A stretch of 42,277 nucleotides of DNA, from assembly GCA_002633005.1 (NCBI GenBank), contig NMRA01000390.1, positions 298,355 through 340,631 on the forward strand, given 5' to 3'. The notes beneath the pieces were generated by a model. The model was not told where the DNA came from and did not search any database. It was given only the letters and a program-made list of their open reading frames with translations. The translations under genes were made by a program, and so were the position numbers. Shown piece after piece: positions 1 to 35,948 of this stretch. This stretch comes from Phoronis australis. Taxonomy: Eukaryota > Phoronida > Phoronidae. Numbering within the stretch: position 1 is the first letter of the stretch; each line of letters opens with the position of its first letter.

Positions 1-135
1 ATTGACTCCCATATTGTGCATGCATCCATTGACTCCCATATTGTGCATGCATCCATTGACTCCCATATTGTGCATGCATCCATTGACTCCCATATTGTGC
101 ATGCATCCATTGACTCCCATATTGTGCATGCATCC
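1..135. repeat. 27-bp tandem repeat, 5 copies
   Basis: Five consecutive identical 27-base units, each starting ATTGACTCCC and containing the 8-base palindrome TGCATGCA. The array starts at the window edge, so its full copy number is unknown. It lies in the DENND5 intron downstream (in gene sense) of the exon ending at 308. The lack of divergence between units suggests recent expansion, so the array is probably length-variable. Confidence 0.97.
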
Positions 136-307
136 CTGACGGTCATTAGGTCTACATTGTCGATATGAGTTTCACTACTAAGTGAAGAGCAGACCAACCC
201 ACGAAGTGTGAAATTTTGAGGTCTATGTAAAGTTAACACACAGTAGTTCTTAAATGTATTTTGACACATTAGTCCTCAAACAGCTAGCATGCCCGCTATA
301 ATCATAC

Positions 308-1064
308 CTGAATTTTCATAGGACAGGCACCTGTGATACACGGGAGTTCGTCCCTCCTCCCTCTCTGAGATCGTCTTTACACGGTCGTCAAATATCTTCA
401 AGGCAAGATCAGGCTCTTCCCACATTGACAGGATTTTGTTGTCAATAAGCGTAGCAAACATTTGGGTCTCTATAAAGGCAGCTAGAAACGGCAAATGTGT
501 GTCCGGCTGGTCACTGAGAAACGATGCCTTGTCAAAATTTTGCATGCTCTCTCTGTTTCCTAACCAACTTTCGACACTTTGGCCAACAGGTTGTATCACA
601 AAATGTTCATAATGACAGAATATGTGGAGGAAGCGGTTGAGAAAGACTTGGCGGATAGCATTGTTAAATTTCAATTCCTCCAACTCACGACTAGTTTCAT
701 CCATTTCGTCGTTTCTACTGTTTCTCTTGCTAGACTTATTGCTATCTAGATTGAGTTCAATGTCTTCTATTGAGTTTATGACACCGCTTTTCTTGGCAAT
801 GGCTGTGATTTTCGTAAAAGCTTCACTCTGGGCAAGTATCTCCATCTTGTTAGGTATACTAGTAAGTGAGCTAGACACTGAACCATCACTCATCCCTGAA
901 TCAAAGTCCTCATGGAACACACTATCCTTGGATTCATAGCGTGAGCCAATCTTACTGAGAACAGACTGAAGTTCTTCAATAAAATCACTCAACTGGGGGA
1001 AGGTGGGTAAGTCCTCTGGTAACTCCACAGTTCCCGTATCTATGTCCACAAAACACATGTTAGC
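308..1064 (-). CDS. DENND5: DENND5 coding exon 6 (dDENN), last in window
   Basis: Acceptor TTTCCAG and donor GTATGA; 252 codons plus one base. It opens [11 protein letters not shown] and has a weakly conserved Ser/Asp/Asn/Lys-rich linker of about 110 residues ([18 protein letters not shown] onward), then conserved dDENN sequence ([54 protein letters not shown]) and ends within [11 protein letters not shown]. The gene continues beyond position 1. Confidence 0.95.
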
Positions 1065-4000
1065 CTGGAAACAAACAAACAAATGGTTGATTGACATTTT
1101 GTTAACAGAGTTATTAAAAAGCACCCAACTTTATCAAACGTATCGGATCTTGATAAGTACAGGGCAGATTTTTATTGCATCAGATAAACATGCATTTTCC
1201 AGAGTTTTGTAAAAATTAAAAACCGGCTTCCTATTTCCCACGAGAAGTGGACTTGAGCACAAAAAAGTTGGTTCAAGAATTTTTTTAAATATATTTTAGT
1301 TATTTAATTTTCGGCTGAAATAAGAAAAAGTGCCAGTGGCAAACCTGTTTACGAGGCAGTGAGTCACTAATGGTCTGACGTTAGGTGACCGTGGCTCAGT
1401 GAGGCAAGCCATGGTGAGTTGGTGTGGATAATGAAAACAAAGATCTTGGCTGAAACAGTTGCGGGAGGACGCTTCCATTATTTTTTCTTCAAGTTCTGAG
1501 GCGCAGTTGGAGGGTACCCCAGAAAAAAATTGCTTTTTTTCTTTGTCCTATTATATTCCACCACAAGCACTCAATGAGGAAAAGCAATAAATTAATAGCA
1601 CTGCAAAATAACACTAAACGCAGATTTGATCTGCAAACTTAAACTATTAATGAAGCTGAACTGTCTTTGTGATGGTGTAATTACCTCACTTGGGAGGGCA
1701 AGGTCTGATCTCTCCTCCAGACCATGATGAAGGCCCATAATGAAGGGCACCGGGGCATCTAGGAAATGAAGTAGTGAAGCCGGCAGGATGGGTACATATA
1801 CGTGTTGCCATGAGAATGGGAACACGAGGGAGGTGAGTCCTTCAGCCACCAACATCAGGTAGTGATAATCTACAACCATAAGAGGAGGTGAGAAAAGTGA
1901 CATGGCATAAGACGCTGACCACAGGAGTGGTAGATAGGCCTAGGGGTTAAACCAAAACTTTAAATGGTGATGCATACTTAGCTGAAAAGTTAGGGTATCA
2001 CCCCCTTTTGTAGGCAGCTTCCATGAAAACGTTATCTTTCATAACAAACAAGTTTGTTATAATGTAACTGTAGAATATTGAATTGGATGTTCTAAAACTA
2101 TTCAACTGTAGACAGTGTTCCAACAGTTGCAAAAAATGCAAATAATTTGTGGAAAAAAGCCTTTTACGCAACTCTGTAGTGCATTTAATCTAATAAGCGC
2201 ACCATTTTGTAGAGAATTTATAGTGAACCCCCCCTCCTCCTAAGCAACATATATTAAGTGCAACCAGACTGTAAGTAATCCCTTCTGAGATACACATTCT
2301 GTACACATCACCACGGTAAGAATTCCCTCTTGGGGCTTGGGAATGACAGACATCAAACTGGACTGAATTAGAGTTCAGTCTATGTTACTGGACAATGACA
2401 ATCAAATTACAATATGACATTCTTATAACTAGCAGCACCTGACATCTAATACAATTACATAACAGATATCTAAATATAAAAATGTAATTAATAAATAAAT
2501 GGGTCCAGATTAATACAAACCACACATAAAAGATGACAGACAACACGGGAGACAACTTCTCAGTAGTAACTTGGTTAAGAGAAAGAACATAGGGACCAAC
2601 GAAACAAGACTGACACACACTAGACACTAGTCAATCTCTCATACATATCAACCTGTAGCCAACCTTTCCTTCAATTTGTTGGAGCTGAGGTGCGATTTCA
2701 TATTTGTTGCTAGGCAACAGGTAGTTAACTTACTTGATGAATACAGTAATATTTGATGCTCGAGAAGAATACAAGTGAAGATAGCCAGCACATTCTTGAT
2801 TCCCAACATCCTGAATATCTCTCCTATTGGCATGTCTAGTAACGGCATTTCATCCACGCCTAGAAAAGATACATACCCGCACTTTTATAACAAGAACAAA
2901 TTTACATAACTGGTGTAACAGGGCTAGACGTAAGTGAATAAACACTACAACGTACCAGTGGAAAAAGTAAAATACGAGTAGAAAATATGGTCACTTGTAT
3001 CACTCCCACAGGCGCCGAGCAGTCGCTTGGCGTTCTTTCTAGTGACCACTGTTTACAAGACCAAACCCAGTAATACAATTGGCAAATGTGGAGTCACTCG
3101 TATTTTTGAGTGGCCATTTTCGCCTGAGTTGAGCCCTATCTAAGGAATGAAGTTACAGTTAGACATTGCATTTTGTGTTACATGAATCACATTTTATACA
3201 ACTGCAATGCATAAGGCCATAAAATTTTATTCGGTGGTTCTTGTGCAAAAAATATTTTAGATTACAAACCTGGAATGACGGTACTTTATAATAACCCTGC
3301 TTTTACAGTTTTATGACAACCTTCATTTTTCACCAAAAGTGGCCACGGAATATGGATCTTGATTGTGATTCACCCGCACGTATATCTGCGTCAAGTTTCA
3401 CCAAAATCAATCAATCGGTTCTCTGGATATCATCCGGCAAAGTTCTTCCCAAAATGGCCACTAGGAGGAGCTGTAGGGGTCAAATCCACTTAAAAATCAA
3501 ATGGTGTCGGCACATTGACATCATATACCCCTGTGTCAAGTTTCACTTAAATCTGTCAGTCAGCTCTTTAGATATCATCCGGAAATGCTCATCCCTTAAA
3601 CACCACTTAAAAACCCTTCATCAAGAACAAAATTACCACTAGAAGGTGCGGCAGAGGTCAAATCCACATTTACCCTTATTTCGAGAAAAGCACGAGGCCT
3701 ACATTTTTGGTGTTCCTGCCTTCGGCCAACCTCAATTAATTTGTAGTTTTGCATTCAGTTTTGCCAAGTGAAGCTCCTCAGAACACTTTTATTTTTGTTG
3801 TGTACTGTACGTAATGTAAAAACAAATTTCCATTATTGCTATCTCCAAGAAAGGCGATTTGAGACAACTAGTTTGATACATAAGTCGACCTGTTACTAAC
3901 CTGGTCTTTGGCACATGATGTCTCTTGCACAGCAGGTAAACTTGAGACTTCTACCAGGTGGAGGCATGGGAACCTCATGTAACACATTGTACACATAGCA

Positions 4001-7000
4001 CTCTAGAGGCAGGTCAGGGGCTGTGAAGTTCTGACTTATACTGTATAGACTAGTTAGAAACTTCCTCATGGCCGACACCAGAGGGAGTTGCGAGATGAGA
4101 CATATACACTTAGTGCTGTAAAGTTTGTCCTGGCTGATGTCATAAGTCTGATAGGTGCCCCGCCTCCGTCCCTGCACAGGACTGCGCTCATGGGCAGGAC
4201 CCAGGTGGGAGTACAGTGTCCGTGACTGGCTGTTGCTAAGCTCGGCCAGATGCATGGCATGAAGTGTCTGCATTGCAGCGCAAATTTGATGGTTGGATAC
4301 CTCCTCATAGAATGTGTACGCGGCACCATGTACGCGTGAACCATCCTCACGTGTGATTAGGAAAGAGTGGAAACTAGGACGACGCTGCTGCTTCTGAGTA
4401 CGGAATGCGATCCCCCGGGGACAACACAGCTGGAAAGAGAGCAGGCAGTGAATTGACAGACGTCATTAACAACAGAGCAAGCATATGAATAATATCCATA
4501 ATATAATGAAGACTTATAATTTGTATTTTGCACTTGTTAGTCAATCTTGGCTTGACATAGATGTTGATAAAAATACTTTGGGACAACTAATAACACAAAA
4601 CCAAACCATCCCAATAATGATTCCATTCTTGATATCTTACATACAATCCATGTTCTATTTAATTAACACTTTACATAAATTTAAACTTTTATATTTTTTA
4701 TTATTTTTTATATTTTATTTTTTATTATTTCTATATTTTATTTTTAGGTAAATATTTTGTTTCTCAAAAGAAAGAAAATAACAGCAAATGTTAACTAGTA
4801 ACTATCTAGCAATGGAAAAGGTACATTCACGCACCATTCACACATCCACACACTCTTAATGAACAAGTTACCCATACTTCCCAAATTATACATGTGCAAG
4901 TAATTATATATCTACTTATTTACAGAGGGCTTCCCAAAAGGTGAAATTCAGGGTTTTTTAAAACTGATGATCAGCTTTCGTCTTATTTTGATATAATGAT
5001 ACAAAGAATATCAAAATTTTTCAAATGTAGGCTAACTGTGGTACAAAGATGAGTGAAACATAAAGTACTGGCATAAAGAGTATTAACCCCTTCAAAATTA
5101 GGCCCAAAATACATGTTTAAAATGTAGTATTTATTAAATTTATTGTTTTTTAGCAATATTACTTAACAGAACTTGAACTTTGGATCACAGCGCCTGTACA
5201 TGTGAACAATCACAAAACAAATGACCAAAACAGCATTACAGGACAAACAATTATCATCTCTTACAATCTTCATCTTTTTCAAGAGATATTTTGTGTAAAC
5301 TTTTCTATGCACACAATAATATTAAAAGTTTTAACTTTTGAAAGGAGTACAAGTCTGAATGGCAACGCGTAAATCTGTTGGTCTGAATAAACATCACTTA
5401 ATCTGTGTTCTACATCAGGTTGTAAAATCTTTTTATATAAAAAGTAAATATAATTTGATTGTGTACTAATCTGGCTGTACTGAAAGTCGTCCATTGAATT
5501 TGTCTTGGAAGAGTTCATTCTATTAGGTTACTTAAGTGCTTTCATCAAGGTATAAGTATTGCAACCAACTTGATAATTTGTATCCTTGTTTTATAACTTG
5601 CCAGGGCAAAAACTTGTTTTGAACATCTACCAGTATCTTTTACATAAGCTATGCCAGCCTTGTAGAACCCACTGAAAGACACAGATTTACCACCAATCAA
5701 AATATTTTTATTGTCCCACATTACCTTACTAATATCAGTTTCGCTGTGTAAGACAATGCTGACTTTTTCCTTGCATTCAACAAGTCACAATAAAAGTTGG
5801 TGGTATCATCCAAAGGCAAAAAGTTGGCAGAAAAATTGGATCTAAAAAGTAATCTGATTTAAAAAGTAATTAAGCTTGTAATATTAGTTTTTGCTTGTAG
5901 TATTTGAAATTTATTACATACCCCTAAAAGCTGAAAAAAACTCTTCCTTAACCATAAGCTTCTTACAACACTGAACAGCAAGTATCAATGGGCACAGTCC
6001 ATTCCTCACCACAAATTGACATAATTAAAGCCAGTGTCCCTTCACAGCAACCCATATCTGATTACCTGTAGTTTAAATTCTTGTGGGTTAAATTGAGCTC
6101 CCAAATTACTCACCACAGCAGTGTGTCAAAGCCCATCACACTAAAGTGCTGGTACAGAGAACTCATGACCTTTAACCTCATGATGATTAATCAATTTTGA
6201 AAGTGCAATTAACTACCTTGGTCAAGAAAGTCCAAAAGTAAACTGACAACAAAACACCTTTTACATGAATTCACAAAATTGCCAAAATAAAGATTCAAAT
6301 ATGCAACAATGAAATGGGTAAAATGGCAACTGATATTGATGTTCAGTTTTTGGTAACAATGGCAATGGTTTCACTGACACTATAATATATATGAAATGTA
6401 ACACAGAATAGTTTTATGAATTGAATCAAAGAAATTTCATCAGTTCTTTCTTTCATGGCACTGATTTTTTTATTCCATACATGGCAATTAATTTTTCTAG
6501 TGGGCACTCTCAGTTACAAGAGAGTGATCCATGTTGGGCTCCCCTGGAGTCCATGGGGTTCACTGAGATATTACCCAGATTTTATAGTGAGTAAAGATTG
6601 CAGGCAACAACTCTTGAAAACCACAACATAAACCACAACTGAAACTGTGTATGAGCTCAGCATGCCCTGAACAGATTTTCACAAGCTGAATTGTAGAGAT
6701 GCATACTGTTATAAGCAGACCTACACAAGGAATTTGAAAATCCCAGCACTGGGTTTCCTTGGCCACATGGAACTTCCAAGATATCGTGACTTCAAGGCTG
6801 ACATGAATTTTCTAAAAATCAATGTTCATGGTTGAGCCACATGAATCTTCCAAAATTGAATCATGGAGGGGCACCGCACAGTAACTGTATTCTTTTTTAT
6901 TCACAAAATATATAACCAAAATATAGACCATGAAGTTCTGGAATTTATCAAACCATTTTCAAAAATCATGGACATTTCATTCTTCATCAGTGAGACGGAG

Positions 7001-10000
7001 AGAGTTGGCACATAGCTGGAAATAAGAGGTGCTAAAAATGTCCAAAGTGCTAAAAACATACATAAATGGGTCACATGGTAGATTAACTAGCTGTTTTATA
7101 CTGAGATGGGGTTAACACAAGACAATCAAGATTGAGGAGTCAAGCCAATGTTGCTCCTAGATAACAATATCATCTTGGGAAATAAGGCTCAGTTATATTT
7201 AGCATCATAGTTGGAACATGAGAAAGGGAAGATGGCTCAAGGCAAAATCTCTATAGCTTGTGGTATGCAAGAAATAAGCTCCAGACAATCATATTGTCAA
7301 ATCAACAACCCAGAACATTGTGCTTTGCTTTGGACATTAAACAGTAGAAAGTTATAACCTGTAGACGAGATTTTGAATAGAAGGGCTAAACTACAGCCTC
7401 CTATCACTTTATTGAATGAACTGGTCCAGGATTATTAATACGCTAATTGTTCACATATTTTGCACAAAAATCGCCAAACTAGTTATTTTTTGATGAGTAG
7501 AAACTTTACCAAAAATGTTGCCTTTTGACATCTAAACAGTATTTCTAAACCAAGCTAATAGACAATAATTTTCTTTAAAAATCTTAAACTTAATGATTTT
7601 TAGTAGGTATGAGTTAATCTAGATGAACATATTATTTAATTTCTCTGACTATAATCGTTAATTTTGTTAACAAAGTTGAAAAAATTTTGCAAGTTTGCCA
7701 CACTGTGTCAAATTGGTGAAAAATTACCATATACCAGCTATATTTTGTCCTTGCTCAAAATGTCACCATATGTCAAGTAATTTAACACTAAACCTTTTTC
7801 ACTGGTGGCACTGCTGCAGTGTAAAACAACTATACTTAAGCAGATCAGTTATTAAAACGCCACTCACTCCTGGGTTTAGGAAAAGGGACGTAGACTTAGA
7901 TATGTGACACAAAACTTGATTAACGTTGCATTTTTGTAACCAACGAAGTTCAGCTATGATGTGGAATTATTTATCAACATTAAGATGGGACTTAATGACC
8001 TTGGGTCCGACTGAAGCGCACAACTATATTTCAGGGTCACAGGGAAAGTACAGAAAAATTGACCAAATTAGGACAAAATGTGGCAGATAAAAGAAATATA
8101 TTTTGTCCTTTTTTCGACAAAAGATGGGTAGCCCCACATTAAAGCTTTTCCATGTTCAAGTTATGAAGCACAGCTTCAACCAGACAATATATTGACAAAT
8201 AGTGGGTATTCAAAAAATGTAAGAACCATTGATGAAAGAAAAAGTCGAACTTGTGGAATTACTTTTGTCCGAAATTAGAATAGATTTCATTGTAAGTACT
8301 ATATTCACACAGGTTGAATCTTTTTAACAATTTTTGTGACTTGTGATCAGAATGCCAAAATCCTTGATAATGAGAGACAAGTAAGAAAACTTTTAAAGCG
8401 CAAAATAATATTGTCTTAGTGGAAAGCATCTCAGAAGCTGAAAATTTGAAATTCAAAATTACCATGCCAACAGCTTCCTTGTCAAATGGGTTCCAGGGTA
8501 CATTGTCAGGATAGTGCGCCAACACGTGTGACTTGTATGGCCTGTCCAAAGGCTGAATGTGCAGGCTGTCACCTAATAAAGAGGGGAAAGTTAGCATAAT
8601 TAAGTAGAAGACACAGTAAAATGTCGAGAACATACATGTAAGAGGTATACCAATGAGCAAGTGATGATGCACAGTTCTGCCATCCTTCAATCAATTAGAA
8701 CCTGACCGTGAGAGCTTTGAATAACATCTTGACCACTCATACAGCAAAAGCCTAGATGGACTGATCACGTGATCAAAATATACCAAACATGACGGTCACT
8801 TTTAATTTAAGAGTGAAAATGGCAAGTGACAACAAGGAGCAAAATAAAGCAATCCTTATAAAAATTCAAACAACAGAAAGTGGGACAAGATATGTCTTCT
8901 GAGACTATAGGTTGACTGAAAACATAAACTAAGGAGGATGGGGTCTAGTTGTTGGTGCCTGGGTAATGACTGATTACACAGACTTGCCACAGCAAATATT
9001 CTCTCTTATTGATTCAGCCAAACTGAACCACCAATGAATCAATAATTCAACTTCCTGGAATGCAAGTGCTACAGTCAGAGAGGGATTACTCATGTTGAAA
9101 CAAGTTAATAACAATAAGATATATGACCACGCTGTTGAACCTGTATAAACCTGACTGATGCTTTGTCAACAAAATAAAACAATAAAATAGAGCCATCATT
9201 GTATTGCAAACAATCATAACTCAAAATACTACAACATGACAGCCTACAAAAGGGATCTTTTTAATTTTCGATCATAGATGTATATTGTATTTACAACCAC
9301 GGGGTATTTGTTCAAAACATTCTGCACTAAGCTTGATATAATTTCTCAGGTGACTGTTTCTACCCTGCCAGTACTATACTCAAGGCTATGTAGGCCTACA
9401 CTCTAGTAAATTGACATCGTCAAGAAGACCACCTGATACAGCTGTACCTTGGTTCTTCGCTGACAATAAAAGATACAATACAGTCTGTTACCTCGACAAC
9501 ATAACTCTAAATTATCCTACAAACTTTTGACAAAATCATCATGAATAAAGCGACCTAAAGCAGAAGAGGGTTGATATGACCAAAAAAATTGCAAGAGCTC
9601 TGCACTTATTGTGTGGCTGATCAGAGGTTGAGTGACTTCTCCACATGCTGAAACGAGTAATAATGTAGCACCGCCACTGTGCTAAGGGAATGTAAGCTAG
9701 ATACGAGTACAACACAAGCACATGTATCAAAAGCCAGATGAATGCAATGTGTTTTCATGGTCTCAATCATAATATACAATGCAGTACCATGTCATCCTAG
9801 TTACAGTCTATTTCCCCCTCTCAATTGCCACTAGATCACTCAATTCTCTCCTCGTAAAGTACAACCTATACTAGTTCTACCAAAACTGGGTTTTGGACAG
9901 CACCATGGGTCTAAAACCAATTCTGCACATTTAGGATCAAGAGTAAGACTACCACTCCTATGAAACAAGAACGTGTCCTAAAAACCAAATGCCCAGAGTA

Positions 10001-11405
10001 AAAAGTCAAAAAACAAGCATTGTTTGCTACCTAGTAGCCTCTACCTATGAGTACTGCATTTCGTCTCATGTAACTTGCAATAAAACTGAAATGAAATTAA
10101 GCTTTAAGTCTCATAAAATTATCACATAACATTCGTTATCATCACTAGTATTTCCGTTTCATGCACGAATGTCGAAACCATCAGCAACTCAAGAATTGCT
10201 TGTAAACAAAAGTTGCCAATCACTTTTTTGGTGGAAAACCAATCTGAACATGGGCAAGGAATATTATGAGACTGGTTATAGTGAGATAAACAAAGCAAAA
10301 TACACCATTTTTACACTGCTTGGGCCAAAGGAAATAAGACGTCATATCTGCGAGCAGTGTAAAAATGGCCACTTGCAGAAGAATTTGTTCAAGCTAGAAA
10401 GATTTCAAGACATCAACGGCCTCTTAAGGTATCCCTCTATGCACAACATATACTTAATACAGTTATATAGCAACACCACTGATGGTCAGTGACAGTGTGA
10501 GGCATAATTCGCCGAAACGCTTCCAGCGTATGGAGGGCCTATGGGATGGGCACCGTCCCTACTGCAGAATTGAGACGGTGGCACTGTCCACATGATCCGA
10601 CCATTGCACTGTGGTGTGAGTCACGGCACTGATCGGATAAAGTGGTCCCAGATTTTGAGAACCAGTTTCTTCCACTGAATAACAGGCCCGTTATTCATTT
10701 ATTGCCTGGTTCTCAAAATCAGGGATTGTACTGATTGTAGTGAATCAGTTACATGAGGTTTGATTGGATAGTCAGGTTCGCGGGCTTTTATACTATCATG
10801 GCTCTGATTGGAGAATGGATGGAACCTGCTGGGAGGGATGATGTAACGATGACGTAATGACCTCGTAGTTCACTCGCCCTTCGTACTTGAGACTCACCTG
10901 AGATAAGACGTATATCCAACCATCATTAGTGCTTCACTTTACTTTAGGGTGTCAGAGACTAGAATATATCCAGTTAGGTAACCTGTCTTCTACATATCTA
11001 ATATACTAGAATAACGTGGTAAGGGCGGCGCACAACAGGACCCCTATATCCGACCAGTGGCAGTGCCTGCTTGTCAAAGTGGATATGAGCAGTACGAGTG
11101 TGACTGAACAGAGTGAAGGCATCGCTCGTATGAAGGAACAAATTTCATCTATTGAATAACGATCCCGTTATTCATTCATTAGTCTGGTTCCCTAAAACTG
11201 GACCTATATCCGACCACTGCCAACCATGTGAGTGAGCATGTCAGAATCAGAATGACATTGAAAAGACTGAATGAAAGACGAATGATTGAAACTTGACAGA
11301 ATGTTTACCCGATAATTTATCCGGCTCTAAGCCACATGAAGGTTCCAACCCGCAGATGACGAAGTAGTCGGCAAACTTGTTGCCTGGACTACCAGAACTT
11401 GACAT
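308..11405 (-). CDS. DENND5: DENND5A/B orthologue (Rab GEF), 5' half, six exons, partial
   Basis: Spliced CDS: 11405-11309, 8572-8463, 4429-3901, 2859-2734, 1869-1685, 1064-308, then off the left edge. All junctions are GT-AG and phases agree, giving 601 codons plus one base (human DENND5A is about twice as long). Family landmarks in order: [10 protein letters not shown] (residues 11-20), [14 protein letters not shown] (56-69), [57 protein letters not shown] (uDENN), [51 protein letters not shown] (cDENN), [24 protein letters not shown] (dDENN). Known for the family: DENN proteins are guanine-exchange factors for Rabs, and DENND5 acts with Rab6/Rab39 in Golgi and endosome trafficking, using C-terminal RUN and PLAT domains not present here. 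It is head to head with the HINT gene. A versus B is not assigned; a single invertebrate DENND5 is the natural reading. Confidence 0.97.
1065..1684 (-). other. DENND5: DENND5 intron 5
   Basis: 620 bases between matching splice sites. It is AT-rich with no recognised element; open frames here are short and unlike any known protein. Confidence 0.8.
1685..1869 (-). CDS. DENND5: DENND5 coding exon 5 (cDENN core)
   Basis: Acceptor GGTTGTAG and donor GTAATT. It encodes [20 protein letters not shown], then the near-invariant [20 protein letters not shown] and [16 protein letters not shown], ending in LPSE in phase 0. Confidence 0.96.
1870..2733 (-). other. DENND5: DENND5 intron 4
   Basis: 864-base intron. 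A stretch near 2190-2240 (CTAATAAGCGC followed by a C-run) resembles one end of a common invertebrate MITE whose termini read AATAAGCGC; a similar start lies at 32455. Nothing else is recognised. Confidence 0.65.
2734..2859 (-). CDS. DENND5: DENND5 coding exon 4
   Basis: Acceptor TTTTCTAG and donor GTAAGT. The split Gly codon is followed by [20 protein letters not shown] and [13 protein letters not shown], the start of cDENN. It leaves one base of the next codon (Asn), which the following exon completes. Confidence 0.95.
3300..3690. repeat. ~146-bp tandem repeat, distant relative of the CTAGTGG satellite
   Basis: In DENND5 intron 3. TCAAGTTTCAC recurs at 3391 and 3536 and GATATCATCCGG recurs about 146 bases apart. 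AGGGGTCAAATCCAC and AGAGGTCAAATCCAC also recur. On the minus strand 3449-3469 contains CTCCTCCTAGTGGCCATTTT, the core of the satellite monomers at 20600-24800 and 36100-38200, which have the same monomer length. Confidence 0.7.
3901..4429 (-). CDS. DENND5: DENND5 coding exon 3 (uDENN core)
   Basis: Acceptor CTTTCCAG precedes 4429; the exon opens in phase 0 with [12 protein letters not shown]. It holds 176 codons plus one base. It carries [23 protein letters not shown], the linker with a short [12 protein letters not shown] stretch, [18 protein letters not shown] and the proline-rich [11 protein letters not shown]. The donor is GTTAGT. The exon is unbroken and uses ordinary codons. Confidence 0.96.
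4430..8462 (-). other. DENND5: DENND5 intron 2 (4 kb)
   Basis: No exon, RNA gene or clear repeat is recognised. It contains an AT-only low-complexity stretch at about 4686-4745 and is otherwise unremarkable AT-rich DNA. The open frames inside (for example 6560-6766 and 5279-5518) have no family features. Confidence 0.7.
4686..4745. repeat. AT-only low-complexity tract
   Basis: About 60 bases almost entirely T and A (runs of TTTTTTATT). Simple sequence in DENND5 intron 2. Confidence 0.85.
8463..8572 (-). CDS. DENND5: DENND5 coding exon 2
   Basis: Acceptor TTTATTAG precedes 8572 and donor GTAATT follows 8463. It encodes the family-typical [20 protein letters not shown] and ends on the Met codon of AVGM, in phase 0. 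It forms the start of the uDENN module. Confidence 0.95.
8573..10160 (-). other. DENND5: DENND5 intron 1, proximal part
   Basis: Nothing recognised apart from ordinary AT-rich intronic sequence. Confidence 0.6.
10169..10492 (+). other. Unrecognised 107-codon open frame with internal inverted repeat
   Basis: An open frame antisense to DENND5 intron 1, without recognised domain. It has a Cys pair ([10 protein letters not shown]). It contains perfect 16-base inverted copies, CCATTTTTACACTGCT at 10305-10320 and its complement at 10353-10368. That favours a small fold-back element over a host gene. Confidence 0.25.
10500..11290. repeat. Hairpin-rich repeat element near the DENND5 promoter
   Basis: Two hairpins share the stem GAATAAC(G)/(C)GTTATTC: 10648-10723, with outer arms matching 17 of 18 bases, and 11154-11173, a perfect 8-base stem with loop ATCC. 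The block CCTATATCCGACCA occurs at 11043 and 11203, and ATCCGACCA at 10594. Mixed direct and inverted copies suggest a compound fold-back element inserted in DENND5 intron 1, within 1 kb of the start codon. No coding capacity is seen. Confidence 0.6.
11309..11405 (-). CDS. DENND5: DENND5 coding exon 1 (start codon)
   Basis: ATG at 11405-11403 begins [20 protein letters not shown], the family N-terminus with a short Ser/Gly lead. It holds 32 codons plus one base; the donor GTAAAC follows 11309. The split Gly codon joins GT at 8572 in phase. This start was chosen because [10 protein letters not shown] follows almost directly, as in vertebrate DENND5. Confidence 0.95.
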
Positions 11406-11527
11406 TCTGTTACACTTTCACGTCCATTTCACCATGTTTAGAGACTGCAGATGTCGATCCGTCGCTTATCCATCTTTGACACATTCACCTTCCTTGTTGT
11501 TTTCCTGCGCATACGGCCTGACGCAAA

Positions 11528-11535
11528 TGACGTCA
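11528..11535. promoter_or_regulatory. CRE/ATF palindrome TGACGTCA
   Basis: A perfect 8-base TGACGTCA, preceded by CTGACGCAAA, roughly midway between the two start codons. CREB/ATF sites are common in divergent housekeeping promoters. Binding is inferred. Confidence 0.6.
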
Positions 11536-11666
11536 TGCTATAGGCAGAAATATAATGCGTGAACTCATAAAATTTCGAGGCACGGCTGTTAAAACTGAGA
11601 TTATATCTTTATCAGATGTTCCTGCCTCTAAAGTAGGCCTGAATGCGTGGTAAATATCTAAAGTGG

Positions 11667-11676
11667 TATAAAAAAA
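11667..11676 (+). promoter_or_regulatory. TATA-like box for HINT
   Basis: TATAAAAAAA lies 54 bases upstream of the HINT ATG. Standard TATA spacing puts transcription start near 11692-11700, giving a very short 5' UTR. Confidence 0.4.
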
Positions 11677-11720
11677 CAATCATAGCTCTTCTAATTATGT
11701 AGTCAACATCTGTACTGTCC

Positions 11721-35833
<24,113 letters not shown>

Positions 35834-35942
35834 TACATCACCTACAACTGAGAGAGTACTATGGTACTGGACACGTTTAGTGACTCACTAGCTTGAACTC
35901 CTGGCATTCATCATAAGTGCTGTGTGTTTGAATGATTGATAA

Positions 35943-35948
35943 AATAAA
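35943..35948 (+). terminator. HINT2: Poly(A) signal AATAAA for HINT
   Basis: Canonical AATAAA 110 bases downstream of the HINT stop codon, giving a short 3' UTR. Confidence 0.7.

Larger units (their letters stand above)
11406..11720. promoter_or_regulatory. Shared bidirectional promoter, DENND5 / HINT
   Basis: Only 315 bases separate the DENND5 ATG (11405, minus) from the HINT ATG (11721, plus). The interval is richer in CpG than the flanking introns and contains a full cAMP-response-element palindrome at 11528-11535. It must hold both 5' UTRs and both core promoters, unless a non-coding first exon lies elsewhere. Confidence 0.7.

Noticed and set aside
1-135. CRISPR-like regular array
   Set aside because: Contiguous 27-bp repeats with no spacers, in an animal intron.
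622-939. 105-codon plus-strand open frame
   Set aside because: Exact antisense of the large DENND5 exon; its Leu/Ser-rich composition is a shadow of the coding strand.
4374-4586. Minus-strand frame ending at 4374
   Set aside because: Mostly intron and the wrong frame of DENND5 exon 3; the true frame enters at 4429 as LCCPRGIAF.
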